This document shows, in pieces, positions 48,224 to 64,000 of a DNA stretch of 64,000 nucleotides. Made by a program: the position numbers and the translations under genes. This DNA is from Alligator mississippiensis (Eukaryota; Chordata; Crocodylia; Alligatoridae). The first letter of the stretch is position 1; each line of letters begins with the position of its first letter. The notes beneath the pieces are model-generated. The model ran no database searches. It saw only the letters and a list, made by a program, of their open reading frames with translations, and had not been told where the DNA came from. Location of the stretch: positions 213,957,310 to 214,021,309 of the forward strand of contig NC_081827.1 in assembly GCF_030867095.1 (NCBI RefSeq), given 5' to 3'.

Positions 48224-48353
48224 TTTGTGAGTAACTTGGGTTGGGGGGAGGCACTGAAAATGTTAGCTGTTGTCGGCACCAAGGTCTGTCTGTAAAAAAG
48301 GCAGATCAATGTGCTTTCCCCAGCCTGAAGCCTCTGCAATTTAATCCTGCCAG

Positions 48354-48363
48354 TTAAATATAG
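48354..48363 (-). promoter_or_regulatory. KLHL41: Candidate MEF2 site / TATA-like box of KLHL41
   Basis: On the minus strand CTATATTTAA fits the MEF2 consensus (CTA, four A/T, TAR) and could also serve as a TATA box. It lies about 130 bases upstream of the ATG, a plausible distance for a short 5' UTR. A CAGCTG E-box lies about 70 bases further upstream (48426-48431). Muscle-specific expression of KLHL41 makes such sites expected; function is inferred. Confidence 0.45.
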
Positions 48364-48439
48364 GTACATACACTTACAAGATGGAATTTAGAATGGTCGG
48401 TGTGAAGAGAGAAGTTGTGCTTGCAGCTGTCAGACTGAA

Positions 48440-50385
48440 AGAAACAACTGTTGCTTTTAGTCACCGGGGCTTCATTTTGCCATCATTACATAGACTCATT
48501 CAGACTACCTGCAAAGTAAGGGATTACTCAACATGAATAAGGGTGGCAGAATCCAGCCCTTAATGAAACAGATATGAACCAGGAGTCAAATATATCCTTT
48601 GAAATAGAAGTATTATGAGCAACAGCTAAAGTTGGCAGCTGGATAACTATTCATAGTGGATTCATAGCAAGACATTTTAGAGAGACTTCCAGAAACAGTC
48701 AGGACACATTGCTCATTGGACACATTGCTCATAAAACTGAATTTTACTGAAGCATGAATCAGAGACATGACCCTGACCCCCGACCCAAAAATAAATAAAT
48801 AAATACAAACTTTGTATCAGTTACCTTTTTGTTAGGTTTAATATGCCCCAGCATCAGAGGGAAAAAAATCTCTAGATCTGTAATAAAATATTCTAGTTTC
48901 ACACTGGATTTTAATTGTATGTCATTTGTTTGCAAACTAAAAATTCACTGTTATTATATTAAATGCAAACTCACCAAGTTAAATTGCATAAATAATAATG
49001 AATACACTAAACTCTCCCCCATATTATTTAAGTTTCATTTTAGGAAAATTTGGAAATTGGTATTAGTAAAGGTATATATATTGTTAAACTAAAATGAACA
49101 TAGTAGGTACAAAAAAAAATTAAAGAAATTTCCACTACACAGAAGTTCCCTAATAAATAACAATTATTACCAAACTAAAAATTGAGAAAGAGGTATTTGT
49201 CCGTATTAACCAAATGAAATTGCACACAAATGAGTAATCGCATCATGATTATACACCTAAGTAAAACAAATTCAAAATTAAAACAAGGACTGCTTAGGTC
49301 TTTATTAAACCTAGTTACATAGAAGTTGAACAATTTATATGTCAAAGGGATTGTGACCTTGTCATAGAAATCAATGGCAAAACACTAATTAACACCAATG
49401 GTATAGTACAAGTTTGCATACTACTTTACAATTCAGTGTTTGCTGCTTGACAGAATGTTTTTAAAGCTTATTAAAATCTTTAAAAATAAATGAATTCAAT
49501 ATTACTTAGGAACATTTTTACAATATTTAACAGGCTTTTCTTCCTTTCCGTACCACAGTTAAGTCACTGGTGCAGTCAGCTGCTAAAACAACAGCTGAAA
49601 GGATAGCTCATTTGACTTTTTCCATTTTTAGAAAATAGTACATAAGGTCTTATCTCACTAGAAAACATAACAGCTGCATCTCCCTTTTAAACAATAAATG
49701 ACTCATTTCTCTGCATGGAATACATAACAGTTTAAATGTCTGATGTGTCAGATGCAAAAGCAATGTAGTACATGATTCTTTCCAGATTATCCTGCTTAAA
49801 AACAAAAGCCAATAAACATATCAGTATTTTGACAAAAAACGAACGAACAAACCCTGTCTTGGAATATTTAGATAAGAACATGTACCAGGCATGATGTCTG
49901 GTACATACTCTATTAAGTTCTATGATATGAAAGCTAACAGATACGTGCAATAATATTAGTATTTTGTCAAAATGTTATCAGTATACTATGAAAATGATGC
50001 AACTATTCCATCTCAATACAGTATTTTACACTCAGTAATAAAACCTCTCACTTGTTATTCTCTTAACTAACATTAAGAACGTATGATGAAAGAGCCTACG
50101 GAAATATTATTTGGATGCACATATTATGGATGAGTACATTTATTTTGTATAAACAAGTGAATAATTTAAATGAAACAAAAACTGCACAAATGAAAACAAA
50201 ACAATAAATAAAATTATATTACAAACATATAATCTGTTTCTACTATTCCTTTAAAAAAACAAACCTGACTACATAGTATATTTACTGTTCCCTCTCTTTG
50301 ATACATTTGATGTTACTAAAATAGTTTCAATATGATAAGATAAACATCTGCTGGGAACATAATGACTAATACATGTTTTCAATGC
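48440..50385. other. Interval between BBS5 and KLHL41
   Basis: About 2.2 kb from the BBS5 stop to the KLHL41 start. AT-rich, with no recognised transposon. Would contain the BBS5 3' UTR and the KLHL41 promoter. A second minus-strand AATAAA lies at 49301-49306. Confidence 0.5.
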
Positions 50386-50391
50386 TTTATT
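50386..50391 (-). terminator. BBS5: AATAAA just after the BBS5 stop
   Basis: On the minus strand AATAAA begins four bases after the TGA. If used it would give a very short 3' UTR; the next AATAAA on this strand is at 49301-49306. Confidence 0.35.
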
Positions 50392-50395
50392 GAAA

Positions 50396-60615
<10,220 letters not shown>

Positions 60616-60785
60616 CTAAAAATTAAAAGGGAAAAAGCACAATTTGAACATTGTTTTTTTCTGATAAAAAAGTAACACAAAACAATATGGTTTCTTAGAA
60701 CAGAGCTCTGGATGCTGATTGAGAGAAACAAATTCCTATGGGCTAGTTGAACACTTTTCATGAGGGTCACACCAGGCCTCAGAAC

Positions 60786-61843
60786 TACGAGTGCATCAAT
60801 AAAGATTTTCTTGGCCGATGCCAATGATTGATTATTAATCAGCAATATCGGCTGATACTGATCCGATACCCAATTTACAGGCATGCAGCCTGGCAGCTTG
60901 GAGAGCAGCATCCGGGTGGTAAGTCTGTGGGGGGCGAGGGGTGGGGGAGAGGGAAAAAGCATGGGGTTGCAAATTGAGGCCCCCACAGTGAGGGAGGGAG
61001 TGGGGCTAGGGCAGGGGCTGCCCAGTCAGGGCTGCCGAGCCAGGGCAGTGAATGTGACCTTGGGAGTGGGACGGACCCACAGGTGGCTTCTCTGAGGGGT
61101 GCAGGGTGGGTGGGAAGGGGGTGCAGTTCTCTGCCACTGTGTGCACCCCCAGGGCAGGCATAGGGGGCATGTGCCCCTATGTGTGTGCAGAGTAAGGGCA
61201 GGCTGCCTGCTGCAGCTTGCGGTCAGGGGCTGCACCAGCCTCTTCCTAGCAGGGGGCTGGGCAGTGGTGGCACTGGGAGGGGTGGCTACAGGGAATTTTG
61301 GGGTTGCTGTAGCTCACTCCATAGCCCTCCCTCCCTCCCAGCATCACTGCTGCCCATTCTGAGCACAGCCCCAGCCTAGCCCCTTCACTGGGAAGAGTCT
61401 GGTGCAGAGTCTGGCCCCAAGCCACAGTGGGCAGTCTGCCCTCACACTGTACACAAATTGGGGGGGGGGAGGCCGGCACATGCCCCCCCATGCCTCGCCA
61501 GGGGGTGTGCGCAGTGGCAGGGATCTGCACCCCCGAACAAGCCTCCCGCAGGTCCATCCTGCTCCCAGGGTCACATTCACTGCCCTGGCTGGGCAGCACT
61601 TGCCCCAGCCCCATTCCCTCCATCACTGTGGGGGGCCTCAATTTGCCCCCCTGCCCCTTCCTCCCCACAGACTTACTGGCCAGATGATGCTCTCCAAGCT
61701 GCCGGGCTGCATTCCTGGCTACGTGCATGCATGTGGCATTTATCAATGACACTGTCGGCCAAAAAAAGTCAATGGTTGATAATGTTAATTTTCCTGTTAT
61801 CGATGTCTATCTAATATACAACTGATGTATCGGTGCACCTCTA
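60786..61843. mobile_element. hAT-type fold-back transposon, second copy
   Basis: Left end TACGAGTGCATC (worn) and right end GGTGCACCTCTA, flanked by ctcagaac (60778-60785) and cttagaac (61844-61851), a duplication with one mismatch. 1058 bases, inner arms inverted as in 38023-39072, sharing gcctggcagcttggagagcagcatcc. No transposase frame. Confidence 0.88.
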
Positions 61844-62204
61844 CTTAGAACCTCACCATTAAATTAAAAAAAATTCGACACCCATTATATTAATTTTGTT
61901 GTATGGATAGGAAAGATAGCAGAGGTGCAAAGCAGAGTAGGGGAACAGGGAATGTGAGTGAAGAGAGAAGACAAAAAAGGTGGAAAAAAAAAGAAACGGT
62001 TTATAAGTTATCTTTTCAAAACAATTTTTCCCAGAAAGTTTTAATGCCACTTTGAGGGAATTCAGAATGAATCACATTTTAACAGAAGAAGACAGCATCA
62101 GGCTCTGTGGTATACTGGGTCTCAATAAAGTCATTAAAGTTAGGAAAAAATTTCCCATTAACTTCAAAGGGAGCAAGATCATGACATCTGTGGTTTAAGT
62201 TATT

Positions 62205-62762
62205 AAGTCAAACTCATCTTGTGCCCTGGCCCAGGATGTCAAAGTTACCTTGTGCTCTGGGCCTCCTTGAAGGCTAAATCCAGACCAGGGCATGGAGAAG
62301 CAGCTGTGGCAGCAGCTGATTCAGACCGGGACACAAGGAAGCTGTCACAGTGGTGGCAGCTCTGGCTGCAGAGCAGAGCCTGTGGTGACAGTGGCAGCTT
62401 TGGTTACAGACTAAAGCCCCCAGTGCTGGCTCCAGCACCTGTGTGCCCCGGACAGGTGGAGTTGCCACTGCTGTGCACCAGAGCCAGAACTGCTGCTAAT
62501 GTGCGCTCTCTGCCGCAGCAACAGCTCCAGCTCTCCCTCCAGCAGGGGGCGTGCAGTGGGAGACCAGTGGCTGGGGAGGTAGGGCTATGACAGTGGTAAT
62601 CAGCAGAACAGGGCTGTCAGCCCTCACTCGCTATATTGCCACTGACTGCCATTCTGTAGCAGGCCACTCAACACCCCAGTCACGTGAGTAGTCCCGCAGG
62701 CTACAGAGAGTGGCTCCTTGGGCTAGATTCAGCCTGCAGGATGCATATGTGACACCCCTGAC
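62205..62762. mobile_element. hAT-like element with worn left end
   Basis: Right end gtgacacccctg at about 62762 and left sequence gtcaaactcatcttgtgcc, the usual partner of such an end, but the left CAGGGGT is lost. GC-rich interior. No target duplication found. Confidence 0.5.
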
Positions 62763-62947
62763 TTAAACTATCCAAGAAAGACAAGATGTACCATAGTATA
62801 TGATATGTAATGCAACTCAAGATTGTGTAAAGTAGGTTTATTGCTATACATTTTTATTTTGATAACCAAAAACTTTAAAAATTATATTTACCCTGTTATC
62901 TGAAACAATTTTAAATATCAATACTGGGCTGTAAAAATGAAATAAGC

Positions 62948-63190
62948 CAGGGGTGGCCAACCTGCAGCATGGGTGCTACAAGAGGCATGGGCACATGGCA
63001 GACTGGCAAGGGGACAAACAGCACAGTGGCAAACAGGATGGGGATCAAAAAGTACAGCATTAGATTGGGTAAGGGAAAGGGATTGGAGTGGTACATCTGC
63101 CAAAATAGTTTGGTCCCCACCGAAATAAGTGGGAAACATATTTGGGAAAGGATTTTGCACTCCCAGAAGTTAGGCTATGATAGCAGGTAA
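62948..63190. mobile_element. hAT-like left end
   Basis: Begins CAGGGGTGGCCAACCTGCAG, the left terminus style of this group; the right end was not found and the limit given is a guess. Confidence 0.4.
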
Positions 63191-63529
63191 TTGGTAATAT
63201 AATGGCAGGTGATCTTTATATGACGTAGTCTTTCTTGGCATTATTGCACATATTAATAGCACTCCTAAAGAACAAATTCAGTGCAACTGTATAAAACCTG
63301 TACAAAGTCTGGATGAAATAAATTAGCTATTAGCTAACTCGCACAGAAATAGGAACCGATTAAAAACTTTTGTCAAATTACTCTAGTATAATAGATAAGG
63401 CAAGGGACTTTTTAAATATCTAAAAAATTATAGAATAGACTCAACTCTTCTAGCAAGGGCAAATCTGACCACAAACAAGACCATAACCAACCACATTTTA
63501 TATAGATGCTATAATTTTTCAAATACAAG

Positions 63530-64000
63530 ACAAGGTTTTTTTTCCCTATAATCAACATGGGGTGGGGGGAAGAAAGCTCCTTGTCCTACATTTGCATACA
63601 GGAAAACTTCATTAAATACACTGTCTATTGTTGAACTGCCACCAAAAGCAGCAGGTGCTCAGTAAAGAAAACCAGCTATGAAGCTGATTAAATTTATCCA
63701 ACACTGAACATGACTATAAAACATATGGCGCATACTAAGCAAACATACTGAGAGTAACCTACAACAAGAATAGGTTAGTAGAACCCATCTGAGCAAGAGA
63801 TATAATAGAGCCCACTGTGTGGAGTCCCCCTCAGAACCAACTCTTAGTCATATGACAGGGCGAGCCACTACACTGAATACATTTCATCTTCCTCTTTACT
63901 CCCACGGCTGAGCTGTGCCTTTCTTTCCCAGTTACAAAAGTTCCTGTTTCTTCACCAGTCTTAAATGCCTGGCAAACATCACCAAACAGGGCCCAAGACA
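63530..64000 (+). repeat. Dispersed repeat, contiguous copy
   Basis: Carries, in order, the blocks found separately at 25740-25945 and 30340-30640. It runs off the window end. Confidence 0.65.

Noticed and set aside
62751-64000. Search for BBS5 exons 1-3 on the minus strand
   Set aside because: No segment resembling LLVTNLRILWHS or the N-terminus was found, so these exons are taken to lie outside the window.

Overview
The window looks like nuclear DNA from a reptile-grade amniote, most likely a crocodilian (a turtle is the main alternative). The evidence is many CR1 LINEs of several ages, hAT-type and other short DNA transposons, a Tx1-like LINE, LTR elements, and AT-rich introns. Gene order matches human 2q31: BBS5, KLHL41, then a convergent FASTKD1. 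The species call is inference; the synteny rests on exon-by-exon protein recognition from memory of the human proteins.

Layout. Roughly 1-37 kb is repeat-dense and holds only scattered exons of FASTKD1 on the + strand (10443-10553, 11635-11766, 14590-14702, 23530-23637, 24176-24293). Several of these carry lesions that would stop a normal protein, and the exons expected between 11766 and 14590 are missing, so FASTKD1 appears to be a unitary pseudogene here. The same stretch holds a compact LTR element with both LTRs (4751-8492), a solo LTR of a related family (13953-14556), an LTR-like insertion inside a CR1 (144-861), a near full-length CR1 with remnants of both ORFs (about 18150-21960), a Tx1-like LINE (about 27590-29880) and several short transposons with recognisable target duplications.

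From 37.8 to 48.2 kb lies a complete six-exon KLHL41 on the - strand: 606 codons, open throughout, all splice sites canonical. Its introns hold a hAT-type fold-back element (38023-39072) and a GC-rich hAT-like element (42368-43728). From 50.4 to 60.6 kb lies BBS5, also on the - strand, with nine exons that match exons 4-12 of the human gene. The first three exons are not seen and probably lie beyond 64 kb. Its introns hold CR1s, a second copy of the fold-back hAT family (60786-61843) and nested transposons.

KLHL41 (sarcomere-associated Kelch protein and CUL3 adaptor) and BBS5 (BBSome subunit) are tandem on one strand, about 2.2 kb apart between the BBS5 start-side neighbour's stop and the KLHL41 start. 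They do not act in one pathway; their proximity is conserved synteny. No tRNA, rRNA, CRISPR array or bacterial-type feature was seen.
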